Shown here piece after piece: positions 1-7,715 of a stretch of 64,000 nt of DNA; position 1 is the first letter of the stretch; each line of letters opens with the position of its first letter. Source of the DNA: Jejuia rubra (GTDB taxonomy: Bacteria; Bacteroidota; Bacteroidia; Flavobacteriales; Flavobacteriaceae); assembly GCF_042684665.1 (NCBI RefSeq), contig NZ_JBHULY010000034.1, positions 1-64,000 on the forward strand. The letters are read 5' to 3'. The notes below the pieces were generated by a model that had not been told where the DNA came from, did not search any database, and worked only from the letters and a program-made list of their open reading frames with translations. The translations under genes and the position numbers were made by a program.

Positions 1-127
1 TTGTCTTTGATAGAAATATCAACAATATTAAAACTAGCATTATTTAAAATGCACAACGGGTTATAAATATCTTTTTATAATGCATTTTCGATTATAATTA
101 ACTATTGTTTGAAGTTGAGTTCAATTT

Positions 128-391
128 TTATATTCTACCTTCAGTTATATCATTGACAATTATAATTAGTTCGTTTACTTTATCATATGTTTTTTGGTCG
201 TTCTCCTCAAGCGTCGCAAAATTCGCCTCAATCTTTTTAGTCAATTCGTTATTGTTTTCCATAAAGGAACTGATAGCTTTATTTGATTTAATTGAGTTCT
301 CTAAATTGATTTCATGATTTTTTTCCAATGTTTCGAGCCTTTTTCGCAGTGATTCGATTTGATTTTCTAAAGCTTTTATTTTTTCTTCCAT
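128..391 (-). CDS. Small coiled-coil protein of unknown function
   Basis: 87 residues, highly charged, with a heptad-like leucine/isoleucine pattern through about residues 4-40 and again about 45-80, so almost the whole chain should form a coiled coil. There is no signal peptide, membrane segment or cysteine, so it is probably cytoplasmic. It resembles SlyX-type or other short coiled-coil proteins only in general character; I do not recognise a family. It lies downstream of htpG on the same strand but is separated from it by a hairpin and a terminator, so it is likely transcribed on its own. The ATG at 391 is the only good start. Confidence 0.65.
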   Translation of the reverse strand: MEEKIKALENQIESLRKRLETLEKNHEINLENSIKSNKAISSFMENNNELTKKIEANFATLEENDQKTYDKVNELIIIVNDITEGRI

Positions 392-510
392 GTTTATAAT
401 TTATATCAGTTCCGCAATGAATGGCAACTCGGAGATAAGCTTGCGTTTTAATGAAGTTTATCGAATGTTAAACGAAGTTCTTTATTTTTTCTGACAAAAT
501 CAAGTTTCCA

Positions 511-544
511 AAAAAAAACCACCCTGCTCTCACAAAGTGGTTTT
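511..544 (-). terminator. Rho-independent terminator downstream of htpG
   Basis: An 8-base stem (AAAACCAC at 515-522, GTGGTTTT at 537-544) is followed on the minus strand by an uninterrupted T run of about eight bases. It sits about 50 bases past the htpG stop. Confidence 0.7.
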
Positions 545-562
545 AGATTTATGTAGGATGAG

Positions 563-582
563 ATGCTGAATCAAGTTCAGCA
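563..582. repeat. Short palindromic hairpin of the dispersed CTGAA/TTCAG type
   Basis: Perfect arms ATGCTGAA and TTCAGCAT around a 5-base loop (TCAAG), followed by GACA. The same arms-plus-GACA pattern recurs near 4,069 and 34,170, so this looks like a minimal copy of a dispersed repeat placed between the htpG stop and its terminator. Confidence 0.6.
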
Positions 583-595
583 TGACAAAAATTGT

Positions 596-2509
596 TTATT
601 TTATCATATCATAACTACGTTTGATAAAATTCGTCAATTCCTCACCTTTCAATAACCCTTGAGACAAACGTGCCAAATCCAAACTTTGGTTGATCAAACG
701 CTCCTGCTTTTTACGGGTTTTGGTATTTAGAATTTCACCAACCAATTCGGAATTGGTATTCACCACCAAATTGTACATCTCCGGCATATTGCCCATACCG
801 AACATGCCACCTCCACCTCCGGTTTGTTGCATCTCCTTCATACGGCGCATAAACTCGGGTTGGGTAATGATAAACGGCGAAGCATTGCTATCCATAGCTT
901 CCAGTTGTACCATGAATTTTTCGGACGGAATCACTTCTTTTAATAGCTCATCCAAAGTCTTCTTTTGGTCCTCGTCCAATTTGGAAACTGTGGTGTCGTC
1001 TTTCTTGATAAGGTTATCAATATGATCCCCATCCACACGCGCAAAAGATATATTTTCCTTTGTGGTTTCCAATTTTTGAATCAAGTGCGAAACGATTGGG
1101 GAATCCAACAACAACACCTCATAACCTTTATCTTTTACCGTTTGGATATAACTGTGTTGCTCATCTTTATCCGAAGCATACAAAATCACCAGCTTATCGT
1201 CCTTATCGGTTTGTTTCGCCTTGATTTTATTGAACAATTCCTCGTAAGTATAAAAGGTGCCGTCAACCGTTGGGTACAACGCAAAAGCATCTGCTTTTTC
1301 AAAGAATTTTTCTTCAGAAAGCATTCCGTATTCAATCACGATTTTAATATCGTTCCATTTGGCTTCAAAATCCTCACGGCTGTTATTGAACAACGATTTC
1401 AATTTATCCGCCACTTTGCGAGTGATGTACGACGAAATCTTCTTCACCGCACCATCGGCCTGTAAATACGAACGTGACACGTTCAAAGGAATATCCGGTG
1501 AATCGATAACCCCGCGAAGCATGGTCAAAAACTCAGGAACAATCCCCTCAACATTATCCGTAACAAACACCTGATTTTGATACAATTGGATTTTATCCTT
1601 TTGCATTTGCATATCGTTGCTCAACTTTGGGAAATACAAAATTCCCGTTAAGTTAAACGGATAATCCACATTCAAATGGATATTAAACAACGGCTCCTCA
1701 AACTGCATAGGGTACAGTTCACGGTAAAAATTGCTGTAATCCTCATCCTTTAAATCCGTTGGCTGTTTCGTCCAAGCAGGAGTAGGATTGTTGATAATAT
1801 CGTCAACCGTAATTTTTCTATGAGGCTCCGTAGTTTCCTTGCCGTCTTTGTCAGTAATCGTCTGAGGTTCATGCTCTGGGTCATTGATTTCCTTAGTGCC
1901 GAATTTAATCGGAATCGGCATAAACTTGTTGTACTTGTTCAACAACTCGCGAATACGAGATTCCTCAAGGAATTCCTTTTCATCATCAGAAATATGCAAA
2001 ATAATTTCCGTACCGCGTTCCGTTTTCTCAGCAGGCTCCAAAGTAAACTCGGGCGAGCCGTCACAAGTCCAATGCGCTCCAGGCTCATCCTTAAAAGATT
2101 TGGTAATGATTTCCACCTTGTCCGCCACCATAAAAGCTGAGTAAAACCCTAAGCCAAAATGGCCGATAATGCCAGCATCTTTGGCCGAATCCTTGTATTT
2201 ATCCAAAAACTCCTCCGCACCAGAAAATGCTACTTCGTTGATGTATTTTTCAACCTCCTCAGCCGTCATCCCCAAACCTTGGTCAATCACGTGCAGTTTC
2301 TGGTTGTCCTTGTCAATTTTAACCTCAATTTGCGGGTTGCCGTACTCCACTTTCGCCTCGCCAACATTCGTCAGGTGTTTCAGCTTCAAAGTCGCGTCCG
2401 TAGCATTACTGATCAGCTCACGAAGAAAAATTTCGTGGTCGCTGTACAAAAACTTTTTAATCAACGGAAAGATATTCTCTACCGATACATTAATGTTTCC
2501 TTTTGTCAT
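596..2509 (-). CDS. htpG: Molecular chaperone HtpG (bacterial Hsp90)
   Basis: ATP-dependent cytosolic chaperone that remodels client proteins, usually with DnaK. At 637 residues it is close to the 624 of E. coli HtpG. The N-terminal GHKL ATPase domain (about 1-225) shows the conserved E31/N35/D38 in ELISNATDA, the DQGLGM nucleotide-binding motif and the glycine-rich lid GHFGLGFYSAF. The middle domain carries the conserved client/ATPase arginine segment (LNVSRSYLQ), and the C-terminal third is the dimerisation domain with a GGGGGMFGMG linker. It is monocistronic, with a repeat-rich spacer upstream. Minus-strand start ATG at 2509, with no competing upstream start. Confidence 0.98.
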   Translation of the reverse strand: MTKGNINVSVENIFPLIKKFLYSDHEIFLRELISNATDATLKLKHLTNVGEAKVEYGNPQIEVKIDKDNQKLHVIDQGLGMTAEEVEKYINEVAFSGAEEFLDKYKDSAKDAGIIGHFGLGFYSAFMVADKVEIITKSFKDEPGAHWTCDGSPEFTLEPAEKTERGTEIILHISDDEKEFLEESRIRELLNKYNKFMPIPIKFGTKEINDPEHEPQTITDKDGKETTEPHRKITVDDIINNPTPAWTKQPTDLKDEDYSNFYRELYPMQFEEPLFNIHLNVDYPFNLTGILYFPKLSNDMQMQKDKIQLYQNQVFVTDNVEGIVPEFLTMLRGVIDSPDIPLNVSRSYLQADGAVKKISSYITRKVADKLKSLFNNSREDFEAKWNDIKIVIEYGMLSEEKFFEKADAFALYPTVDGTFYTYEELFNKIKAKQTDKDDKLVILYASDKDEQHSYIQTVKDKGYEVLLLDSPIVSHLIQKLETTKENISFARVDGDHIDNLIKKDDTTVSKLDEDQKKTLDELLKEVIPSEKFMVQLEAMDSNASPFIITQPEFMRRMKEMQQTGGGGGMFGMGNMPEMYNLVVNTNSELVGEILNTKTRKKQERLINQSLDLARLSQGLLKGEELTNFIKRSYDMIK

Positions 2510-2977
2510 GATATATCTATTTTATTCAATGGTTTTCTTGGTTGAGCATAGGACAAAAAAAGTACCAAGACAACAAATATGACAAACTGACACTATTTTA
2601 AAAGAAAGAAATTTTTATTTGGGCGCCTGCCTGCCGGAAGGTAGGTTCCCCTCAATGATTTTTTGGGCGTTCCCCTCGATGTCAACTTCAAAAGTTTTAT
2701 GTCACTATCGTCCTCGGGTCGGGCTATCCGTTCCAAGTCCTCGCGCCCTTTTAGTGGGGCGCTGTGGGCTTTCCTCTACTATCCCTAACGCAGCCCACCC
2801 GCCAACAACAGTCAAAACCCCAAAGCACGAGTTTGTCAGCTACCATTTTTTTTGCAATTTGGAGTTTAGTCCCGATAGCTAATGGGATTGGAATTTGGAA
2901 TTTGCAAATCATTTGGAATTTGTCCTGTTGGCTATCACGATAATTTCGTATTTTGGTTTAAACAAAAACTTGGGGAT
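2510..2977. repeat. Intergenic region with GC-rich dispersed repeat, copy A
   Basis: 468 bases without a convincing gene. The centre (about 2,628-2,870) is far richer in G+C than its surroundings and holds a GGGCGTTCCCC block, the core GGGTCGGGCTATCCG (2716-2730), and a CCCTAACGCAG block near 2,785. Related blocks recur at 13.45 kb (inverted) and 16.78 kb. The last 100 bases are a degenerate tandem of GGAATTTG-like units. An open frame across 2619-2882 is composed only of this repeat. Confidence 0.65.
2941..2948 (+). promoter_or_regulatory. Probable -7 box for the FabH-like gene
   Basis: TAATTTCG, one mismatch from the Bacteroidota TAnnTTTG element, preceded by TTG at 2920-2922 with an 18-base spacer. 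It lies 29 bases before the chosen ATG at 2978, which supports that start over the upstream ATG at 2882. Confidence 0.45.
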
Positions 2978-3985
2978 ATGTACAATTCAAGAATAACCGG
3001 ACTTGGCAAATATGTGCCAGACAATGTGGTGACCAATCACGACCTGTCAAAACTAATGGACACCAGCGACGAATGGATTCAAGAACGCACAGGAATTGTA
3101 GAACGACGCTGGATTCCCGAAAATTCTGAAGATACCTCCGCCGTCATGGGGGCAAAGGCCGCCCGAATAGCCATTGAGCGTGCGGGCTTAACCAAGGATG
3201 ACATCGATTTTATCGTTTTCGCCACCCTGAGCCCCGACTATTATTTCCCAGGTTGCGGAGTACAAATTCAAGATATGTTGGACATGCCGACCATTGGTGC
3301 ATTAGATATCCGAAATCAATGTACGGGATTTGTGTATGCCGTGTCCGTTGCCGACCAATTCATCAAAACTGGGATGTACAAAAATATTTTGGTGATCGGT
3401 TCGGAATACCACTCCGGCGGTTTGGAAAAATCTACTCGGGGTCGTGGCGTCACCGTTATTTTTGGCGATGGTGCAGGTGCCGCGGTCATGAGCCGAACCG
3501 AAGATAATTCAAAAGGCGTTTTATCCTCCCATTTACATTCCGAAGGAAAATACGCCGAAGAACTAACCGTTCTGGGTCCAAGCATAAAACATTGGGTGCC
3601 AGAAATTTTGGAAAAGAACGATCCCGACGATACTTCATACTATCCGTATATGAACGGCACCTTCGTATTCAAACATGCCGTGGTACGATTCAGCGAGGCG
3701 ATAGTCGAAGGTCTGAAAGCTAATAATTTACGAAAAGAGGATATCGATATTCTGATTCCACACCAAGCCAATTTAAGGATTTCCCAATTTATCCAAAAGA
3801 AGTTTGGTCTTCAGGACGACCAAGTGTATAACAACATTCAAAAATACGGAAATACTACTGCGGCTTCCGTGATTATTGCCTTAACCGAAGCCTGGGAGGA
3901 AGGAAAGATTAATGAAGGAGATACTGTGGTTTTGGCCGCTTTTGGGAGTGGCTTTACTTGGGGTAGTGTTATTATGAGGTGGTGA
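2978..3985 (+). CDS. 3-oxoacyl-ACP synthase III family protein (FabH-like)
   Basis: Thiolase-fold condensing enzyme; family members join an acyl-CoA starter to malonyl-ACP to begin fatty-acid or related chain synthesis. Taking ATG 2978 gives 335 residues, with the catalytic triad readable as C115 (NQCTGF), H262 (PHQAN) and N292 (GNTTAAS), and the FGDGAGAAV motif at about 162-170. A longer frame from 2882 adds 32 residues translated from repeat sequence and is unlikely. Flavobacteria carry several FabH paralogues. This copy stands alone, away from plsX, fabD or fabG, so I do not assign it as the housekeeping fabH. A MITE-like repeat begins two bases after its stop codon. Confidence 0.9.
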   Translation: MYNSRITGLGKYVPDNVVTNHDLSKLMDTSDEWIQERTGIVERRWIPENSEDTSAVMGAKAARIAIERAGLTKDDIDFIVFATLSPDYYFPGCGVQIQDMLDMPTIGALDIRNQCTGFVYAVSVADQFIKTGMYKNILVIGSEYHSGGLEKSTRGRGVTVIFGDGAGAAVMSRTEDNSKGVLSSHLHSEGKYAEELTVLGPSIKHWVPEILEKNDPDDTSYYPYMNGTFVFKHAVVRFSEAIVEGLKANNLRKEDIDILIPHQANLRISQFIQKKFGLQDDQVYNNIQKYGNTTAASVIIALTEAWEEGKINEGDTVVLAAFGSGFTWGSVIMRW

Positions 3986-3986
3986 C

Positions 3987-4122
3987 AAGTGGCTGTCTAA
4001 AAAGTCAATTTTTTGTCAACCTGAACTTGTTTCAGGTTCTAATGGTAATAAAAAATCAACATCTTGAGATTCTGAAATAAATTCAGAATGACAGATCGAC
4101 TTACTTTTCAGAAAGCCTCTTT
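3987..4122. mobile_element. MITE-like element with imperfect terminal inverted repeats
   Basis: About 136 bases with ends that are imperfect inverted repeats: 3987-4008 (starting AAGTGGCTGTCTAAAAAGTC) against the reverse complement of 4096-4122. Inside are two hairpins: AACCTGAA/TTCAGGTT (4018-4038, loop CTTGT) and ATTCTGAA/TTCAGAAT (4069-4089, loop ATAAA). The interior aligns in inverted orientation with 34,168-34,272. It has no coding capacity. The call rests on structure and the second copy; target-site duplications are not obvious. Confidence 0.55.
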
Positions 4123-4180
4123 TTTTATGAAAATTTTATCGATTTCCATGGATTCCTGCTTCCAAAGGAATGAAAAATCA

Positions 4181-4222
4181 AAAACCCGAAACCATATTTT
4201 AACATACAGTTTCGGGTTTTCT
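4181..4222. terminator. Bidirectional-type hairpin terminator
   Basis: Perfect 12-base arms AAAACCCGAAAC (4181-4192) and GTTTCGGGTTTT (4209-4220). T runs flank the stem on either strand, so it could end transcripts arriving from the FabH-like gene or from the minus strand. Confidence 0.7.
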
Positions 4223-4350
4223 TATGCCATTAACCAATCCAACTTCAATTAACACAAATTTTGAATTTGAAAGCGAAGCCTTTATGCTTTTGTCAGATGA
4301 TAATAGCAAAATATTTATTTTACAATAATGCCATCTGTTGTTTCCTAAAC

Positions 4351-4380
4351 AAAACTCGAAATACAAAGATTTCGAGTTTT
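4351..4380. terminator. Second hairpin terminator in the same gap
   Basis: Perfect arms AAAACTCGAAAT (4351-4362) and ATTTCGAGTTTT (4369-4380) around a 6-base loop. It lies about 130 bases after the previous terminator and marks the left edge of an orphan segment. Confidence 0.65.
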
Positions 4381-4634
4381 AACCGTTTAACGAATTGTTT
4401 TTTAAAAGCGACTAACTCAAATAATTATTAAATCGGTTTTTGGTTATTTAAATTAACGTTTTTCGGTGAAAATTATTGTTGGATATTCTAAATTTTAACA
4501 ATTTTAACATATTAATAAGCACAGTTACAACTACTTGCGACGTGATTTGCAGATTTATCCGATAAACCAAAAGGGTATCGACTGTCACAGGCTTATGTGT
4601 TCTCGCTCTGACCGTGTCTTTTTTGTCCAAAAGC
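4381..4634. other. Orphan 250-base segment between two terminators
   Basis: No gene is recognisable here. The left half is very AT-rich; the right half (about 4,520-4,620) has more balanced composition. The segment is bounded on both sides by strong hairpins. Short open frames exist on both strands (minus 4448-4636; plus about 4,490-4,690) but neither looks like a protein, and I cannot recognise an RNA family. It may be a small RNA unit or the relic of a lost gene. Confidence 0.3.
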
Positions 4635-4665
4635 AAAACCCCAAAGATTGCTCTTTGGGGTTTTT
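4635..4665. terminator. Hairpin terminator facing the TonB-type receptor gene
   Basis: Perfect 13-base arms AAAACCCCAAAGA (4635-4647) and TCTTTGGGGTTTT (4652-4664) with a 4-base loop. The T tail is longer on the plus strand but the hairpin lies 57 bases after the minus-strand receptor stop, so it probably works in both directions. Confidence 0.7.
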
Positions 4666-4721
4666 ATTCAATAACCTGATAAAACACTAACCATCAACTA
4701 TTTTCAGATTATTAAATTCTT

Positions 4722-7199
4722 TTATAGGAAGCCGCCGCTTCCAGATTTTGTATTGTCGTCACGTTGTTTTCTTCTTAAGGCTCTATATTTACCGCCACCG
4801 AATCTATATGAGAGTGCCACATTCCAAGTGTTGCTTTCCCAGTTAAACTGACCTCGGCTAGGGAATGGTGAAACGGCTTCGAATTCAAAATTCATACTAT
4901 TGAAAATATCACTGTAGTTAAAGCTGAATGTAGCCCTGTTGTCTTCCAAGAAGCTATAGCGCATGCCGGTATTTACCATCACCATGGGTTTTCTAGTAAA
5001 TTGTATGCCTTTTTCCTCTCCACGGTACATGGCAAATAAAGAAAAACTTAGTTTTTTTGAAGCTTTAAAATTGTTGAACAGGCGCAGGTTCCACACAACG
5101 TTATCAACAACGGTCGTATTCGTTTTAATGTCATCTAGTGTGGCATCTTCAATGGGGACATCAATAAATTCGGTAATACCTGTTTGTTCCTGTGAGTATA
5201 AATCAAAACTTCCGTTCAAACTCCACCATTTTGTAGGGCGATAGTTGCTTGACAGCTCAATACCGAAAGCTGTTGTGTTGTCAAAATTATCGTATGAAAG
5301 AATAACGTTTCCTGAGGTAATATCTGTCCTGTCAATACGTACATATCTATTAATGTTGTCTTCGATGATTCTGAAAAATACGCCTCCGGTGATGCTGCCA
5401 CCCTTTAATTTTCGGGTGTAATTCGCTTCGATGGAATTGGTGAATTGAGGTTGCAATCTCGTATTTCCAAAGGACGACACTCTTGGTGTGCTCCATTCCC
5501 GGATGGGATTCACCTGTTGTAACCCTGGCCTGTCTACACGACGGCTGGCACTGATTTGATAGGTGTTTTTTTCAGAGGCCTCGTAGCTCACAAATACTGA
5601 GGGATATACCTGAAAATAATCATTTTCAAAAGGAATCAATTCATTGGTGCCATCAGCAAAAAGCCTTAAGGCTTCAGCGTCCTCAGTTACAGATTCTAAT
5701 CGTGCGCCAATTTGGTAGCTCCATTTTTCAAACTTTTTGCTATACGTAGCATATGCTGAGTAAATATCTCGGTTATATTCAAAATCCGTGCTAGGGGTTG
5801 GAATAATTGTGCCCTGTTCAGAAAAACTTTGTCCTGTAGACATATAATCTACTTCGGAGCTAAACAATCGTGCCTCTAGCCCCAATTCCAATTTTGATTC
5901 TTTCTGTAATGGTTTAACATAATCCACGTTGATAGTGGTTTGGTCCCTATTTGTGTCTACAAAATCCCTGAAGTCTGGAGGAAAGGTAAAGTTCACAAAA
6001 TCAAATGTGGCATCTTCGTCATTGACAAAGTCGTTATAATCTATTTCGATGTCCAGCGTTTCGTCCTCATTTGCAAATTCGTGTTTATAAACCAAATTGT
6101 ATTGACTGGAGGTGTTCTCGCTAATATTGCCAAATAACTGCCTTTGCATTAAAGAAGGGTAGGTAATAAAGGTGTCTCCGAAACCAGCACCCTCAAACGT
6201 GTTTTGGTTGGTGAAAACTGAAATGGTATTCTTGTCGTCCATGTAAAAGTCAACGCCGAATTTATATAAATGGGATTGGTTATTGTTTCCAAATTTAAAA
6301 TCTTGAAAGGAATCATCATCAAGCCTGTCTACGAAGCCAAAATTGTCATACTTCCCAATATTGTTACCATAATTACCGTAAAAATTGAACTTTCCGTTGC
6401 GGTAGTTCATGTCGATGGAGCTGTTGAATTTGGCGAAAATCTCTTTGGTGACCCCAACGTTTAAATTACCGTTAAACCCGATCTGAGTGTTTTTATGCAG
6501 TTTTATGTTGATGATACCGCTCATGCCCTCAGGATTGTATTTTGCAGAAGGGTTGGTGATTAATTCAATAGATTTTATTGAAGTGGAAGGGATTTGTCTC
6601 AACAATTGGGCAACGGGTACATTGCTTAATTTGCCATCCACCATCACGCGTACGTTTTCATTGCCCCGCAAACTGATATTGCCTGTTTGCTGATCCACAT
6701 TTACAGATGGGAGATTGTTCATAATATCACTTGCCGTAGCGCCAGCAGTAGTCAAGTCTTTTCCAACGGTAATTACTTTTCGATCCACTTTCTGCTGAAT
6801 GGTGGAAACCTCCGCAACAACCGTAACTTCTTCAAGGCTTTCCAGTTCTTCTTCAAGATAAATATCTCCTAAATTAACGTTATAATCGCCCCTTTTCAGC
6901 GTAACAGATCTGTTATAAGTTTTGTAGCCAATATATTGAATGCTGACGGTTACTTTGCTCTCTTCTATTTTTTCAATTTTAAAAGAACCGTCATCTAAGG
7001 TGATGCCCCCGGTTAAAGTTTCCCCAGTGTTATTTTTAATGATAACGTTTACATAGGGTAAGGGTTGCTTCAGTCTTGCGTCCAATACTGTTCCTGAAAT
7101 GGTGCCTCTTTTGGCCTCCCCGGTTTCCGGTGGGGTGTTAAGGGCTGTCAAAGGTGAAATAGCGAAAAGAAACAGCCCTAGAAAAACGAAATTTTTCAT
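4722..7199 (-). CDS. TonB-dependent-receptor-like outer membrane protein
   Basis: 825 residues with an N-terminal signal peptide (about 1-19), a carboxypeptidase-regulatory-like beta domain (about 33-115, GTVLDARLKQPLPYVNV onward), a plug domain (about 130-235, with VTVVAEVS and a NPSAKYNPEGMSGIINI segment typical of receptor plugs), then a beta-barrel to the C terminus. This is the Bacteroidota outer-membrane beta-barrel type that lacks a SusD partner. The substrate cannot be read from the sequence. The C terminus is basic and Gly/Ser-rich rather than the usual terminal aromatic residue. No SusD-like gene or sigma/anti-sigma pair adjoins it, so its regulation is unknown. Confidence 0.9.
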   Translation of the reverse strand: MKNFVFLGLFLFAISPLTALNTPPETGEAKRGTISGTVLDARLKQPLPYVNVIIKNNTGETLTGGITLDDGSFKIEKIEESKVTVSIQYIGYKTYNRSVTLKRGDYNVNLGDIYLEEELESLEEVTVVAEVSTIQQKVDRKVITVGKDLTTAGATASDIMNNLPSVNVDQQTGNISLRGNENVRVMVDGKLSNVPVAQLLRQIPSTSIKSIELITNPSAKYNPEGMSGIINIKLHKNTQIGFNGNLNVGVTKEIFAKFNSSIDMNYRNGKFNFYGNYGNNIGKYDNFGFVDRLDDDSFQDFKFGNNNQSHLYKFGVDFYMDDKNTISVFTNQNTFEGAGFGDTFITYPSLMQRQLFGNISENTSSQYNLVYKHEFANEDETLDIEIDYNDFVNDEDATFDFVNFTFPPDFRDFVDTNRDQTTINVDYVKPLQKESKLELGLEARLFSSEVDYMSTGQSFSEQGTIIPTPSTDFEYNRDIYSAYATYSKKFEKWSYQIGARLESVTEDAEALRLFADGTNELIPFENDYFQVYPSVFVSYEASEKNTYQISASRRVDRPGLQQVNPIREWSTPRVSSFGNTRLQPQFTNSIEANYTRKLKGGSITGGVFFRIIEDNINRYVRIDRTDITSGNVILSYDNFDNTTAFGIELSSNYRPTKWWSLNGSFDLYSQEQTGITEFIDVPIEDATLDDIKTNTTVVDNVVWNLRLFNNFKASKKLSFSLFAMYRGEEKGIQFTRKPMVMVNTGMRYSFLEDNRATFSFNYSDIFNSMNFEFEAVSPFPSRGQFNWESNTWNVALSYRFGGGKYRALRRKQRDDNTKSGSGGFL

Positions 7200-7352
7200 T
7201 GTGATTGATTAGTTTGATTGATGATTAGCAACTAAATTGCTCAACAAAGAGACGTTTCTTTAGGGATTATGTTACTCTTTTTAACAAAAAATTATACCTT
7301 TTTAACATATAGGGGTAGTAGGATTTAATGAAATTTGAATAAAGAACTGATA

Positions 7353-7715
7353 ATGCGTAATAAAACATTAGTGTTTGGGGCATCACTAAAGCCCAATAGA
7401 TATTCCAATTATGCCATTCAAAGATTGGTGGCCAACGCTATTGAAGTGGTGGCTTTTGGATTGAAAAAAGGCGAGGTAGAAGGTGTTGAAATACAAACTG
7501 AGTTAATGGAATACGATGATATCCATACGGTAACCTTATACTTGAATGCAAAACGTCAAAGGGAATATTACGATTATATTGTGTCCTTAAAACCTGAGCG
7601 TGTCATCTTCAACCCTGGAACCGAAAATCCAGAATTCTATCGGGTTTTAAAAGAAAACAATATTTCTTTTCAGCCTGCCTGTACGCTAGTTTTGCTTGCG
7701 ACGAATCAGTATTAA
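7353..7715 (+). CDS. CoA-binding domain protein (YccU family)
   Basis: A single Rossmann-like CoA-binding domain of 120 residues, beginning MRNKTLVFGAS with the nucleotide-binding turn close to the N terminus, and a NPGTENPE segment characteristic of the family. Family members are small cytoplasmic proteins of unsettled function that bind CoA or a related nucleotide. A TTG 18 bases upstream could extend it by six residues, but ATG 7353 fits the family start better. Its last 30 bases overlap the end of the convergent symporter gene, so the two 3' ends share coding DNA on opposite strands. Confidence 0.85.
   Translation: MRNKTLVFGASLKPNRYSNYAIQRLVANAIEVVAFGLKKGEVEGVEIQTELMEYDDIHTVTLYLNAKRQREYYDYIVSLKPERVIFNPGTENPEFYRVLKENNISFQPACTLVLLATNQY

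Noticed and set aside
1..66. Possible 3' end of a plus-strand gene (open frame to TAA at 64-66)
   Set aside because: A minus-strand frame is also open across the same bases, and 22 codons of AT-rich sequence at the window edge cannot decide between a gene end and chance.
965..1465. 166-codon plus-strand frame
   Set aside because: Lies wholly inside htpG on the opposite strand and has no recognisable protein features.
2619..2882. 87-codon plus-strand frame
   Set aside because: Composed of the GC-rich dispersed repeat; no start signal or protein-like pattern.
2882..2977. Extended N terminus for the FabH-like protein
   Set aside because: The added 32 residues are translated from degenerate repeat sequence, and ATG 2978 matches the family start.
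4448..4636. 62-codon minus-strand frame between two terminators
   Set aside because: Not protein-like and competes with an equally long plus-strand frame; described instead as an orphan segment.
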